Assembly: GCF_007752935.1 (NCBI RefSeq)
Contig: NZ_CP036319.1
Location: 1,984,001 to 2,048,000 of the forward strand
Length of the DNA: 64,000 nt
Source of the DNA: Crateriforma conspicua
GTDB taxonomy: Bacteria; Planctomycetota; Planctomycetia; Pirellulales; Pirellulaceae
Reading direction: 5' to 3'
Shown: positions 1-9,744 of the stretch, in pieces
Numbering within the stretch: position 1 is the stretch's first letter
Layout of the letters: each line of letters starts with the position of its first letter
Program-made: the position numbers and the translations under genes
The notes under the pieces: generated by a model
What the model was told of the DNA's origin: nothing
The model's database searches: none
Seen by the model: the letters and a program-made list of their open reading frames with translations, nothing else

Positions 1-2649
1 TTTCCAATGGTCGGACACGACCGCATGGGCACCCAAGATGATCGATCGTTCCGGCGGTGTTTGGCTGCCACTCAAGTACGGCAATAGGTTTTTTCCGTCG
101 CATCCCTGCGGCGGCGTTGTCCCGGCGGCCGCTGCAATGGTGGGCAATAGATCCACGTAACTGGCCACGGACGTGAACCGTTGACCGGCGGGCAGTTGCT
201 GTGGCCAGCGGATCATGGCGACAACCCGCACGCCGCCTTCCCAGGTGTCAAACTTGTTGCCGCGAAGCGGTGAGTTGTCGCCACCGTGGGTGGGCGTGCC
301 GCCGTTGTCACTGTGAAAAACGACGATCGTGTTCTCGGCGATTCCCTGTTTGTCGATCTCATCTAAGATCTGTCGAATGTTTTCGTCCATCGACGTCACC
401 ATGGCTGCGAACGTTTGGCGAACCGTATTGCCGCGGCCGGCCTTACCGTAATTCGGTGCCTTTTCACGCTTCGCCAACCGACGATCCGTGTTCGGTGCCA
501 GATCACCCTGGGGATCGAAACCGTATTGATCCAGCACCTTTCGCTTGGCTTGAATGGGGGAATGCGGTGCGTTGAACGCGACCACCATATAGAAAGGATC
601 GCCTGCGGCGTGGTCACGGATGTACTTTGATGCTTCGCGGCCGATCAAGTCCGTCGAATAACCTTCATCCTCCGATGCGTCGTACCCGCGGTGCCAGTCC
701 AGTTGCCCGTGCCGCTTGTGGCTGAAGTAGTCGATCGCGCCGTTGTAGTGACCATAGAAATGATTGAATCCATGCTTCAGCGGATGAAACAGATCGGACG
801 CCAATCCCAAATGCCACTTGCCGAACATCGCGCGGTGTGGATAACCGGCATTCGATAAGACTTCCGCCGTGGTGACTTCCTGGGGTGGTAAACCGTGCCG
901 TGCATTGGGATTGCATACGCCACCCCAAATTCCAAAACGAAACGGGTAGCGGCCGGTCATGACACCGGCCCGCGTGGGCGAACAAATGGGCGTGACATAA
1001 AAGCGGTCCAGGACCACGGACTGTTCGGCCAACTGATCCAACGCAGGAGTTTTGATATCGCTGCCGTGAAAGCCCACATCGTTCCAGCCAAGGTCATCGG
1101 CGATGATGTGAACGATGTTCGGGGATGCCGCAGATCGACCTTGCGACGTCGACTCATGCTGTACGGAGACAGCATCACGCGTTTTACCGACCGCTGAACG
1201 CGTCGACGCCGCCTTCGGTTTTTGAACATAGTGGGCGTCCATCTTTTGCCACCAACCCAACAGTTGTTGCTTCATCGCGTGGACGGTCGCCGGTTGTTCA
1301 TCAGCCAGGTTTTTCGTCTCACCAGGGTCAGCGGTCAAGTCAAACAATTGCACGCGGGAACTATCGGGATTGCACAGTAACTTCCATCGACCATCACGCA
1401 TGGCCAGTGATGGGCTTTGGTGTTCCGCCTTGCCGGGCTGGATGCTGCCGTGAACGCCATATTCCCAGAACACGGGTTGGTCCCGCTGAACTTTTTGACC
1501 AAGCAACGCGTCGGATAGATCAATGCCGTCGGATTGCGTGATCTGATCGGTAACACCACAAATCGCCGCGACGGTCGGTAAGACGTCGATCGCGGCCATG
1601 ATCGTTGAATCGTTCAAACGGTCGGCCGGAATTCGGCCCGGCAATCGTGCGATGAAGGGCATCCGGATGCCGCCTTCGTACAGGCTCCATTTGCGACCAA
1701 AAAACGGTCCGGTAAAACCGGGCGGTTGGTGACCGGCCTCGTAGTATCGCGGCCAATCAGTCGGGCCGTTGTCGCTGGTCAGAAGGACCAGCGTGTTTTT
1801 TGAAAGCTTGAGCGTATCCAGTGTGTCCAGAAGACGACCGATCTGGCGATCCATTTCGTCAAGGACGGCAAAGAATGCTTCGTCCGGCGGATTGTCAGAA
1901 CTTCCCTGCCACTTACTCGCTTGCCGTTCCGATGGTGAATGCGTGTCGTGAACATCATTCGGAAAGACGCGCAGATAGAACGGCCGTTCTTGGTTGGCTT
2001 TCAAAAATTCAATCGCGTGATCCACATAGGTCTCGGTTGTCCGGTGCTTGGGCAAATCCAAGATTTTGCCTCGACCGTGCGTCCAACTGAGTTTCTGGTT
2101 GCCCGTCTTCTGCCAAAGGATGCGGTCGCCCAAGCCTTCGAAAGAAACCAGCGATTCGTCAAAACCATATGCCTGAGGCAGTGGCGCGTCGCCGACATCG
2201 CGTCCGCCGCCCATGTGCCATTTGCCAAAATGCGCGGTGCGATATCCCGCTTGTCGCAATAGCTTGGCCAGCGTCGGAGCATCCGGGTCGAGCCAGTCGG
2301 GCATCTTCCGTTGGCGGTTCGATTTGCGAGTTGCCAGGAACGAATGGATGCGATACTGCTGCTGATACCGGCCCGTCGTCAGCGCGACCCTTGACGCGGA
2401 ACAGATGGGCGAATTGACATAGAAATTGGTCAGCCGGATTCCCTCGGCGGCTAACCGATCGATGTTGGGCGTTTTCATCGCCGGGTTGCCAAAACAACTC
2501 GGGTCTGCGAACCCCATGTCGTCGATGAAAATGACCACAACGTTCGGCGGACGATCATCGGCCGCGATCGCGGGTCGACCAGCGAACGGAATGATGCCAA
2601 TCAGCATCATCGCTAGGAACAAGATGACATCGGGACGGTGTTTCTTCAT
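1..2649 (-). CDS. Tandem two-domain sulfatase, 3' end outside window
   Basis: I translated this frame completely; it is open from an ATG at 2649 to the left edge (883 codons) without a stop. A signal peptide (MKKHR, then a hydrophobic stretch ending near AIAA, residue 30) precedes a first sulfatase module with the metal-site segment VVVIFIDDMGFAD (35-47) and the formylglycine signature CSASR (83-87, Ala in place of the usual Pro). A linker of roughly 40 residues (about 470-508) rich in Ser, Ala and Gln leads to a second module starting PNIVHIIADDLGWND, with its own signature CSPTR (556-560) and a later VVFHSDNGG segment. Family knowledge: S1 sulfatases hydrolyse sulfate esters after Cys is converted to formylglycine; single modules are about 450-550 residues, so this protein holds two. 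It is probably exported. Substrate unknown. The C-terminus lies beyond the window. Confidence 0.93.
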   Translation of the reverse strand, partial: MKKHRPDVILFLAMMLIGIIPFAGRPAIAADDRPPNVVVIFIDDMGFADPSCFGNPAMKTPNIDRLAAEGIRLTNFYVNSPICSASRVALTTGRYQQQYRIHSFLATRKSNRQRKMPDWLDPDAPTLAKLLRQAGYRTAHFGKWHMGGGRDVGDAPLPQAYGFDESLVSFEGLGDRILWQKTGNQKLSWTHGRGKILDLPKHRTTETYVDHAIEFLKANQERPFYLRVFPNDVHDTHSPSERQASKWQGSSDNPPDEAFFAVLDEMDRQIGRLLDTLDTLKLSKNTLVLLTSDNGPTDWPRYYEAGHQPPGFTGPFFGRKWSLYEGGIRMPFIARLPGRIPADRLNDSTIMAAIDVLPTVAAICGVTDQITQSDGIDLSDALLGQKVQRDQPVFWEYGVHGSIQPGKAEHQSPSLAMRDGRWKLLCNPDSSRVQLFDLTADPGETKNLADEQPATVHAMKQQLLGWWQKMDAHYVQKPKAASTRSAVGKTRDAVSVQHESTSQGRSAASPNIVHIIADDLGWNDVGFHGSDIKTPALDQLAEQSVVLDRFYVTPICSPTRAGVMTGRYPFRFGIWGGVCNPNARHGLPPQEVTTAEVLSNAGYPHRAMFGKWHLGLASDLFHPLKHGFNHFYGHYNGAIDYFSHKRHGQLDWHRGYDASEDEGYSTDLIGREASKYIRDHAAGDPFYMVVAFNAPHSPIQAKRKVLDQYGFDPQGDLAPNTDRRLAKREKAPNYGKAGRGNTVRQTFAAMVTSMDENIRQILDEIDKQGIAENTIVVFHSDNGGTPTHGGDNSPLRGNKFDTWEGGVRVVAMIRWPQQLPAGQRFTSVASYVDLLPTIAAAAGTTPPQGCDGKNLLPYLSGSQTPPERSIILGAHAVVSDHWK

Positions 2650-3073
2650 GGCGGGCAGCAGGGGAGCGGCGTCTGTGGGGAGGCACACGATCAGGGGCGG
2701 GAGCCGACCGAATCTGGTCGCCGAAATCTGGTCACTGATGAAACGCTCGGCGGCGGTCAATCGGCGGGAAACAGCCATAAGCACAGTGTCGGGCTGACTA
2801 TTGGTACGACGTTCGCAATTGATGTGTCGACGCAGTCGGTGCAAATTTCGATCGGGTATCCATCTTATCCGACCGGTTGCTCCGTTTTCACGCTGGCCGT
2901 CGCCTGACACTGGAACTCTTGAAGTGCGCACATCTGGGCACTATGTCCCAGCGTCGGCGAAGCGATTGATTGCTCGGACGATCCACCGATGGCCGCAATC
3001 GTCCGGCCAAGCCAAACGCTCCCGACAGGGGTAAGGGCCGCGGACCAATGACATCGCCCCATTTGAGTTAACG
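2650..3073. other. Intergenic region between divergent genes
   Basis: This 424-bp stretch separates the divergently transcribed sulfatase and short-chain dehydrogenase genes and should hold both promoters. I see no convincing coding frame, repeat or strong hairpin in it, and no clear Shine-Dalgarno motif in front of either start. Confidence 0.6.
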
Positions 3074-3892
3074 ATGCGAAAAACGATTTTGATCACTGGT
3101 GCGACCGATGGCATCGGTTTGAACACTGCGAAACGACTTGCACAGCTCGGACATCGCGTCCTGCTGCATGGCAGGTCCGAAGCCAAGCTTCGTCAGGCCC
3201 AGGCCGACATTCAGCAGACATCGAATGACGAGTCGGTGCAGGGCTACCTTGCCGATCTTTCGCACCTGTCCCAGGCGGAACGACTGGCCGGTGATGTTGT
3301 TTCGGATCATCCCAGCATCGACGTGTTGATCAACAACGCCGGCGTCTTCGCCGTCAATGAACCTCGAACCGACGACGGGTTGGATGTGCGTTTCGCGGTG
3401 AACACAATCGCACCGTACATTCTTGCCAAACGTTTGATCCCAGCGTTGGGCAGCGACGGACGCATCGTCAACGTTTCGTCTGCTGCGCAAGCGCCGGTCA
3501 ACTTGAGTGCTTTGTCTGGCACCGGAACGTTGTCCGATGGTGACGCGTACGCCCAAAGCAAGCTGGCACTGATCATGTGGACCAATCAGATGGCGGCATC
3601 GCTGGGCAATGACGGGCCGATGATGGTTTCGGTGAATCCCGGTTCGCTATTGGCCAGCAAGATGGTCAAGCGTGCGTTTGGAATCGACGGCAAGGATCTT
3701 TCGATTGGTTCGGATATCCTGGTGCGTGCGGCAACCTCAAATGAGTTCGACAAAGCCTCCGGACGCTACTACGACAACGATTCGCGGCGATTTGGCCAAC
3801 CGCACCACGACGCGTTGAATGTTGATAAATCGGCGGCGGTCGTCCAAACGATGGACGCGATCCTAAGCGAAGTCTTGGCGGCATCACGCTGA
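3074..3892 (+). CDS. Short-chain dehydrogenase/reductase
   Basis: A 272-residue cytosolic SDR-family oxidoreductase. The N-terminus has the nucleotide-binding motif TGATDGIG (8-15), the structural NNAG motif (87-90), a catalytic Ser in NVSSAAQ (about 135) and the YxxxK pair (Tyr159, Lys163 in AYAQSK). The acidic/basic pattern after the second strand (LHGRSEAK) suggests NADP(H) rather than NAD(H), which is inference. Its length and motif order resemble retinol-dehydrogenase/WW-oxidoreductase-like SDRs. It stands alone on the plus strand between the sulfatase and the alpha-glucuronidase-like gene, so context does not reveal the substrate. The ATG is chosen because the Rossmann motif begins immediately after it. 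Confidence 0.9.
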   Translation: MRKTILITGATDGIGLNTAKRLAQLGHRVLLHGRSEAKLRQAQADIQQTSNDESVQGYLADLSHLSQAERLAGDVVSDHPSIDVLINNAGVFAVNEPRTDDGLDVRFAVNTIAPYILAKRLIPALGSDGRIVNVSSAAQAPVNLSALSGTGTLSDGDAYAQSKLALIMWTNQMAASLGNDGPMMVSVNPGSLLASKMVKRAFGIDGKDLSIGSDILVRAATSNEFDKASGRYYDNDSRRFGQPHHDALNVDKSAAVVQTMDAILSEVLAASR

Positions 3893-4056
3893 ATCGCGAT
3901 GCGGCCGCGAAAGTTGACAGATTGACCTAGCGACGCGGATCAAGCCGTTCTTGGCACAGGCATCCTAACGACCGTCGCTATCATGGATCCCGCGTGCCAT
4001 GCGAGCCTTGGCTTGCCGGCACTGGGGTCTCATTCTCGCTGTCCCGGTCAATTGTG

Positions 4057-6216
4057 ATGTTTCGTTCGAACTGGTGGTGCGTTTTCGCGTGGGTTCTTTG
4101 CGCCGGTGTTCTTTCCGATGCCTGGGGTGACCGCGTTTCCATTCAGTACGATGCGAACGATCCGATGCAGGTCTTCGGCGTCGGTGATTTGACAGCAGCG
4201 CTGAAGTCCACCGGCAATGAAGTCGTCTCTGAACAAGCCGATTTCCATATCGCGTTCTCACAGTATGAACCTGGGATGGGCCCCCAATCGTTCCGGATTC
4301 AAAAGGAAGGAACGCGTGGAATTCGCATCTTTCACGGCGATTCCGTGGGGGCAATGTACGGCGCATTGGAATTGGCCGAAGACATTGCGTTGGGCAACAG
4401 CTTGCAAGGTATACGGGAAAAGGCACGTAAGCCGTATGTGCCCCATCGTGGCTTGAAGTTCAACATCCCGCTGGACGCCCGAGCCCCCAGCTACGATGAC
4501 ACCGGTACGTCAGCCCACCAAAACATCCCGGTCATGTGGGAATGGGATTTTTGGAAGTCGTTCATCGATCAGATGATTCGCAATCGGTACGACACGCTGA
4601 CCCTGTGGGTCACGCATCCCTATCCCGGAATGGTCCGATTGCCGGAGTACCCGGATGCAAACTACGACGACGTACGTGTACTGGCCAAGCCGGTCGATGA
4701 ACATGGCGATCGCCATTGGGATCGCTTGGATGTTTTCGATCCCGCCAACACCAAAGTGGTCAAGAAAATCACGTTGGACGAAAAAATCGCGTTCTGGACA
4801 CGCGTCTTCGACTATGCCCAGGCACACGGGATCACCATCCATTTGTACCACTGGAACATTTATACCTTCGGCGCGGAAGGCAAATACGGAATCACTGACA
4901 GTGGCAAAAACGACGCAACCGTCCAGTACATGCGATACTGCGTCCGCCGGATGTTGGAAACGTATCCGCAGATTGACGGGATCGGTGTTGCTGCCGGCGA
5001 ACACTTTGATCTTCCCCAAGGCGGGGCTCGTGAAGAATGGTTGTGGAAAACCTACGCACTGGGCATCAAAGACTACTGCCGCGACCACCCCGATCGCCGG
5101 ATCACATTCATCTTCCGCAGCCTGATGTCAAACGCCGACAACATCATGGATGTGTTCGCAGACTATGACGTCGGTGCCTTCCATACCGACCACAAATACG
5201 CTCGCGCACGCGTTCATTCCACGACCACGTCCCCGTATCTGGACATCGAGTATCGTGACGGTCTGGAAAAGTTCGAAATTCCGTGTTGGCTGAACGTTCG
5301 CAACGATGATTTGTTCATCTTTCGTTGGGGTGATCCCGACTACGTTCGCGAATTCTGGGCCAACATTCCTCGTGACGTGCTGCGATCCGAAGCTGGCTAT
5401 TTCATGGGCCCCGACGGCTTTGTGCAGGGCAAGGAATTCGTCAGTAAGAATGATGAACTGACCGGCCAAATGGAGGTCGACAAACACTGGTATCGGTTCA
5501 TGATGTTCGGTCGGTTGAGCTATGACCTGACCCTCACGCGAGACTATTTTGAAAAACGATTGGCCGAACGCTTTCCTGACACCGATGCGAAACGCCTGTA
5601 CGAAACCTGGCAATCCGCTTCTCAGATCATTCCCTTGGTCAATCGATTCTTCTTCCGTGTGAATGATCTCCAGTTTTCGCCGGAAGGTTGCATTGCAAAA
5701 GAGGGATTTCTGACGGTTGATCGATCCTTCTTCGCACATCCGCCGCTGCAGGGTTCAGGGATACTGTCGGTCCAGCAGTACGCCCAGAAGATCATCCAGG
5801 ACGAATCGTTCGATGGGATCACGCCGATGGATGTTGCCGACACGCTGGACGCCGATGCGGCTCAAACGCTGGCCGGTGTGAAGACGCTTCGAAGTAACAC
5901 GACTGCATCGAGTCCGGAGTTGCGGTCGACGCTGAGCGATTTGGAGGCGATGGCGTGGTTGGGCAAATACTACGCCGCCAAGATTCGTGGTGCCGCGGAA
6001 TTGGCGGTTTATCGTGCCGATCGAACACGAACCGTTCACCACGATCGCGCGGTGCAGCATTTCGAAAATGCGGTGCAGCAATGGACTCGTTATGCCGACG
6101 TCGCCACCAGCCAGTATCGTCCGCAACTGTTCTCAAGAACGCATTACATGGATTGGTCCAGGATCTTGGATGACGTGCGACAAGAATTGGATTCCGTTCG
6201 GGCCGAGGCAAAGTGA
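4057..6216 (+). CDS. Secreted alpha-glucuronidase-like glycoside hydrolase
   Basis: A 719-residue protein from the ATG at 4057. A GTG 63 bp upstream is in frame, but a signal peptide (MFRSNWWC..., ending near SDAWG) begins exactly at this ATG. The first ~100 residues alternate beta strands and helices, including an IQKEGTRGIRIFHG/GALELAEDI segment typical of the N-terminal domain before GH67 and related alpha-glucuronidase barrels. A barrel-like core follows (DFWKSFIDQMIRNRYDTLTL, LYHWNIYTFG, GVAAGEHFD, TFIFRSL). GH67 enzymes remove (methyl)glucuronic acid from xylan side chains. I cannot assign the catalytic acids here, so the family is a fold-level inference; a GH115- or GH20-like relative is possible. 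A palindromic repeat starts 10 bp after the stop codon. Confidence 0.65.
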   Translation: MFRSNWWCVFAWVLCAGVLSDAWGDRVSIQYDANDPMQVFGVGDLTAALKSTGNEVVSEQADFHIAFSQYEPGMGPQSFRIQKEGTRGIRIFHGDSVGAMYGALELAEDIALGNSLQGIREKARKPYVPHRGLKFNIPLDARAPSYDDTGTSAHQNIPVMWEWDFWKSFIDQMIRNRYDTLTLWVTHPYPGMVRLPEYPDANYDDVRVLAKPVDEHGDRHWDRLDVFDPANTKVVKKITLDEKIAFWTRVFDYAQAHGITIHLYHWNIYTFGAEGKYGITDSGKNDATVQYMRYCVRRMLETYPQIDGIGVAAGEHFDLPQGGAREEWLWKTYALGIKDYCRDHPDRRITFIFRSLMSNADNIMDVFADYDVGAFHTDHKYARARVHSTTTSPYLDIEYRDGLEKFEIPCWLNVRNDDLFIFRWGDPDYVREFWANIPRDVLRSEAGYFMGPDGFVQGKEFVSKNDELTGQMEVDKHWYRFMMFGRLSYDLTLTRDYFEKRLAERFPDTDAKRLYETWQSASQIIPLVNRFFFRVNDLQFSPEGCIAKEGFLTVDRSFFAHPPLQGSGILSVQQYAQKIIQDESFDGITPMDVADTLDADAAQTLAGVKTLRSNTTASSPELRSTLSDLEAMAWLGKYYAAKIRGAAELAVYRADRTRTVHHDRAVQHFENAVQQWTRYADVATSQYRPQLFSRTHYMDWSRILDDVRQELDSVRAEAK

Positions 6217-6226
6217 CAAGGATCGG

Positions 6227-6362
6227 CTAGGCACTGTTTATCAATTCAACACGAAGGCCAATGAAGACGGTAACCCGACGCGTCAGCGAGGGATTCTTGA
6301 TGAATGAATAACTTCGGCCCCTCGCTGACGCTTCGGGTTACCAATAGATAAACAGTGGCTAT
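6227..6362. repeat. Palindromic MITE-like repeat, copy 1
   Basis: A 136-bp element beginning CTAGGCACTGTTTATCAATT and ending in an imperfect inverted copy of it (AATAGATAAACAGTGGCTAT). Nested inside are GGTAACCCGACGCGTCAGCG and its near-complement CGCTGACGCTTCGGGTTACC, so the strand can fold into one long hairpin. There is no coding capacity. It lies 10 bp after the stop of the upstream glycosidase gene. The second copy is at 23977-24112; its ends match each other better, so this one has more decayed ends. Confidence 0.88.
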
Positions 6363-7134
6363 ATCCGAACGCACGGACTTCGCTGAAGATTGCGCTGGTC
6401 TCTCTTCGAAGGTCGGCATCATAAACGATGGCTCAGAAAACGCATCGCTTCTTGCGGCGATGTTGCGTTTTGAGCGTGCGTTGATCACGGTGATCGGCCC
6501 TTTTGGTCGGACTCAAAATTGATCGATACAACCGGCCTGCCACCAAGGTTCAGTGCGACAATTCGCTCCAATATAGGCAGCTTTGTGTAGGAATCTGTCA
6601 CAGGTTTAAAGTGCACACGGCGACGGATGAAATCATCGGTCGCTTACGGGGGAACGAATCGTCATCCACATCCGAGTGACGCGAATGAAGTTCTCACCAT
6701 CTCTATCCGCGACCGCGGCGATCGACGACATGCTGCTCGATTTCAGCGTCGCGATTGACCAAACGTACGCTTGGTTCTGCCCAGGCTTTGGGACGACCCT
6801 CAGTCCCAATACCTCGCGAATAAAAGGCCCTCCATCATCACAGTCAGCCAAGAACGGCGGTGAATCCGACTTCGCCAACACCGTCGTCCGGCAATCAAGT
6901 CTTGGTGCATGGCGGGCGATCCCAACCAGACGTATGAGACGGGGTGCGAGACCAAGTCCGCACGGAAATCAATGGTGAAGTTGACGACCGTTTCCTGAAC
7001 AGATTGGTGTGTGTCTGCTTCATGCCCAACGGTGATCAACGCGTCCCAAGATGATGACGACTTTGTCATTCCGATGTTTCAACACTGTAGATCAGTCTAT
7101 ATCCGATGCTATTTGAAGTGATGTCCTTGTTGCC
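6363..7134. other. Non-coding stretch without recognisable gene
   Basis: This 772-bp stretch separates the palindromic repeat from the signalling cluster. Short open frames exist on both strands (for example 6676-6978 plus and 6800-7069 minus), but none has a family motif, a ribosome-binding site or a credible composition, and they overlap one another. It may hold decayed sequence and the promoter of the signalling cluster; I see no specific site. Confidence 0.5.
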
Positions 7135-8376
7135 ATGCGCCTATTGATTGTTGATCCGAGACGGAGTATCCGAGCAGCATGGACCAGTCGGCTGGGATCC
7201 CACGAACTGGAACTGCATGAAGCCGCCGATGAATCGGAGGTTCGTGATGTTTTGGATTGCAATCTTATGTCTGCGGTCATGGTCCCGTTCCCCTTCGACT
7301 GGTGCTCGGAGCCAAGCGAGTTTCTGCGATCCATTCACGACGTATGCCATCACACCATCGCACTGACCGATGGAAGCAAGCGACAAAACGAGGCAGCGTT
7401 TGCGTTGGGCGTATCGGAATGTTTATCGAAACATTGTGGTATCGAGCATTTGAACGCACTGGTCGAACGCATTCGGTACGTGTCCGATTTGGAAGACCGT
7501 GTCGTTCAAGCACAGAAAATGGAGGCCGTGGGCGAATTAGCGGCTGGCATCGCGCACGAGATCAACACACCCATTCAATATGTCGGCGACAACACACGTT
7601 TCGTGCGTGACGCTTGCGAAGACCTGATGGATGTGCTGACCAAGTGCAGCGATATCGTCAGCGATGAACAGCCCAGTCGTGACGTTGCTGCAATCAAGAC
7701 GGTCATCCACGACGCCATGATACAGGCCGACTTTGAATACCTGATCGATGAAGTGCCGGCGGCCATCCGACAAACACTGGAAGGGGTCGAACGCGTGGCC
7801 AACATCGTGCGCGCGATGAAAGAATTTGCACACCCTGGGGTATCGGAGATGGTGCCCACCGATCTTTCCAAGTGCATCGAAAACACCGCAATGGTGGCAC
7901 GGAACGAGTGGAAGTATGTGGCGAACCTGGAGACCGCGTTTGATTCCGAATTGCCCGCCGTTCCCTGTTTGCCCGGCGAACTGAACCAAGTCCTATTGAA
8001 TCTAATCGTCAATGCGGCCCACGCGATCGCTGATCGTCAAGGGGACACGGGATCCGAAAAGGGCCGTATTGAAATTAGCACTCACCGATGCGGGACCGCA
8101 GCGGAGATTCGTGTGTCTGACACGGGGACGGGAATCGATGCGGCAAACGTGGAAAAGATATTCAAGCCGTTCTTCACCACCAAAGCCGCCGGCAAGGGTA
8201 CCGGTCAGGGCCTGGCGATCGCACACAGCGTGATCGTTGAAAAACATGGTGGGACGATTGATGTGGAAAGCAAGGTTGGGATAGGGACGACTTTCGTCAT
8301 TCGGCTGCCCTTGGGCAACACAACGGAACAAGGCATCCAGCCAGCCGAGTCGATGGAGAAGGCATGTGTGGGGTGA
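7135..8376 (+). CDS. Histidine kinase with pseudo-receiver N-terminus
   Basis: 413 residues. Residues 1-115 look like a response-regulator fold: a beta strand with acidic residue (LLIVD, Asp7), a Thr in ALTDG and a Lys in CLSKHCG. The position where a phospho-Asp is expected (about 46-54, SAVMVPFPF) has none, so this is probably a pseudo-receiver. A helix ([20 protein letters not shown]) leads to the HisKA H-box with His141 in [13 protein letters not shown]. The C-terminal ATPase has an N-box ([12 protein letters not shown]), a G1 box (VSDTGTGID), an F-box (FKPFFTTK) and a G2 box ([10 protein letters not shown]). It is cytosolic, with no membrane segment. It is the first gene of the signalling cluster and closely resembles the kinase at 14423 in its catalytic half. 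It likely phosphorylates one or more of the receivers encoded downstream. Confidence 0.9.
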   Translation: MRLLIVDPRRSIRAAWTSRLGSHELELHEAADESEVRDVLDCNLMSAVMVPFPFDWCSEPSEFLRSIHDVCHHTIALTDGSKRQNEAAFALGVSECLSKHCGIEHLNALVERIRYVSDLEDRVVQAQKMEAVGELAAGIAHEINTPIQYVGDNTRFVRDACEDLMDVLTKCSDIVSDEQPSRDVAAIKTVIHDAMIQADFEYLIDEVPAAIRQTLEGVERVANIVRAMKEFAHPGVSEMVPTDLSKCIENTAMVARNEWKYVANLETAFDSELPAVPCLPGELNQVLLNLIVNAAHAIADRQGDTGSEKGRIEISTHRCGTAAEIRVSDTGTGIDAANVEKIFKPFFTTKAAGKGTGQGLAIAHSVIVEKHGGTIDVESKVGIGTTFVIRLPLGNTTEQGIQPAESMEKACVG

Positions 8377-8496
8377 TCCATGCCAAAGCGGGCAAGCAAA
8401 ACATTCTCTTGGTAAGCGTCGTGGAAGGAAAACCGTTCTCGACGAATGGAAACAGTTGGGTCACAAGTTGATAACGGGCGATACAGGTGAAACAAA

Positions 8497-9744
8497 ATGA
8501 CAGAATCGATGGGACCTAAGCGTCAGGTGTTGTTTGTCGATGATGAACCCAACGTGCTTTCAGGGTTGCGGCGGATGCTGCGATGCCAACGAAACGTCTG
8601 GGACATGCACTTTGCCGGCGGCGGCGAAGCCGCGTTGGACGTCATGCGACAAATGCCGATCGATGTGATTGTTTCGGACATGCGTATGCCGGGTATGGAT
8701 GGTGCCGAATTATTGACTCACGTCGCCGACCGATACCCGAATACGATCCGCTTGGTGTTAAGTGGCCAGTCGGAACAAGAGAAGATCTTTCGTGTTATCG
8801 GCCCGGCCCATCAATTCCTATCGAAACCCTGTGATGCGGATCGGCTGATTTACACGATTGAACGAGCCGTCAATCTGCGTGCCCAACTGCAAGACACAGC
8901 GTTGCAGGAAATCATTTCAAAGATCACCGCCTTGCCAAGCTTGCCAGAGATCTATCGCGATCTGGTCAATGAACTGGAATCGGATCACGCATCCATCGAT
9001 CGCGTGGCGGAGATGATCGAAAGCGACCTGGCCATGAGTGCCAAAGTGCTTCAGCTTGTCAATTCATCATTCTTTGGCTTGCCCAGTCGAGTCACTGCCC
9101 CAAAGCATGCAGCATCGTTATTGGGGCTAAATATCATGCGACCGCTGGCTCTTTCGGCAAGCGTTTTTCTGCAGTATGAATCGCTGGATGTGGATGGATT
9201 CTGCTTGGATCATGAAATTCAGCATGGTCTGGCGGTGGGAGTGGCCGCACGTCGGGTCGCGGAATGTGAAACGGATGATCCTGGGGTAATCGACGATACG
9301 TTTGGCGCCGGGATGCTGCACGATATCGGCAAGCTGATCTTGGCGGTTCATCACACCGAAGCTTTTGCCGACGCCATCCGTTTGGCCGATGCACGACAGC
9401 AACCACTTTGGCAAGCAGAGTTGGAGATTTTCCAAACGACCCATGCTGCCATCGGTGGGCATTTGCTCGGCCTCTGGGGGCTGCCCAACCCGGTCGTCGA
9501 AGCGGTCGCGTTTCATCATCAGCCGGGATCGGCACCGGGCGGCCGATTTTGCCCGCTGACCGCGGTCCATGTCGCCAACAACCTGATCGGTCTGGATGTG
9601 TCGTGTTGCGAAACGCTGGGAAAGTGTCCCGAGTCGAGTCCGCCGCAGAATAACGACATGGATTTTGAGTATCTGGAATCGCTGCAGCTAAAACTTCGCG
9701 CCGAACATTGGTGCAACCAAATGCTTGCGGAGGCGATGCCGTGA
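8497..9744 (+). CDS. Response regulator with HDOD output domain
   Basis: 415 residues. The receiver (8-125) has acidic residues Asp15/Asp16 in VLFVDDEP, phospho-acceptor Asp61 in VIVSDMRMPGMDG and the conserved Lys110 in FLSKP. From about 140 an HDOD domain follows: ITALPSLPEIY, then a helix-rich region with SAKVLQLVNSSFFG, and a retained His275-Asp276 pair in GMLHDIGKL. HDOD proteins are signalling outputs related to HD phosphohydrolases, usually without demonstrated catalysis. Receiver-HDOD proteins often partner with kinases controlling second-messenger or cell-state responses. The gene starts 120 bp after the first kinase; its last codons overlap the start of the next gene by four bases (GTGA), so the two are probably translationally coupled. 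Confidence 0.92.
   Translation: MTESMGPKRQVLFVDDEPNVLSGLRRMLRCQRNVWDMHFAGGGEAALDVMRQMPIDVIVSDMRMPGMDGAELLTHVADRYPNTIRLVLSGQSEQEKIFRVIGPAHQFLSKPCDADRLIYTIERAVNLRAQLQDTALQEIISKITALPSLPEIYRDLVNELESDHASIDRVAEMIESDLAMSAKVLQLVNSSFFGLPSRVTAPKHAASLLGLNIMRPLALSASVFLQYESLDVDGFCLDHEIQHGLAVGVAARRVAECETDDPGVIDDTFGAGMLHDIGKLILAVHHTEAFADAIRLADARQQPLWQAELEIFQTTHAAIGGHLLGLWGLPNPVVEAVAFHHQPGSAPGGRFCPLTAVHVANNLIGLDVSCCETLGKCPESSPPQNNDMDFEYLESLQLKLRAEHWCNQMLAEAMP

Noticed and set aside
6676-6978. Possible 100-residue gene before the signalling cluster
   Set aside because: No ribosome-binding site, no recognisable motif, and overlapping frames of similar length on the other strand.
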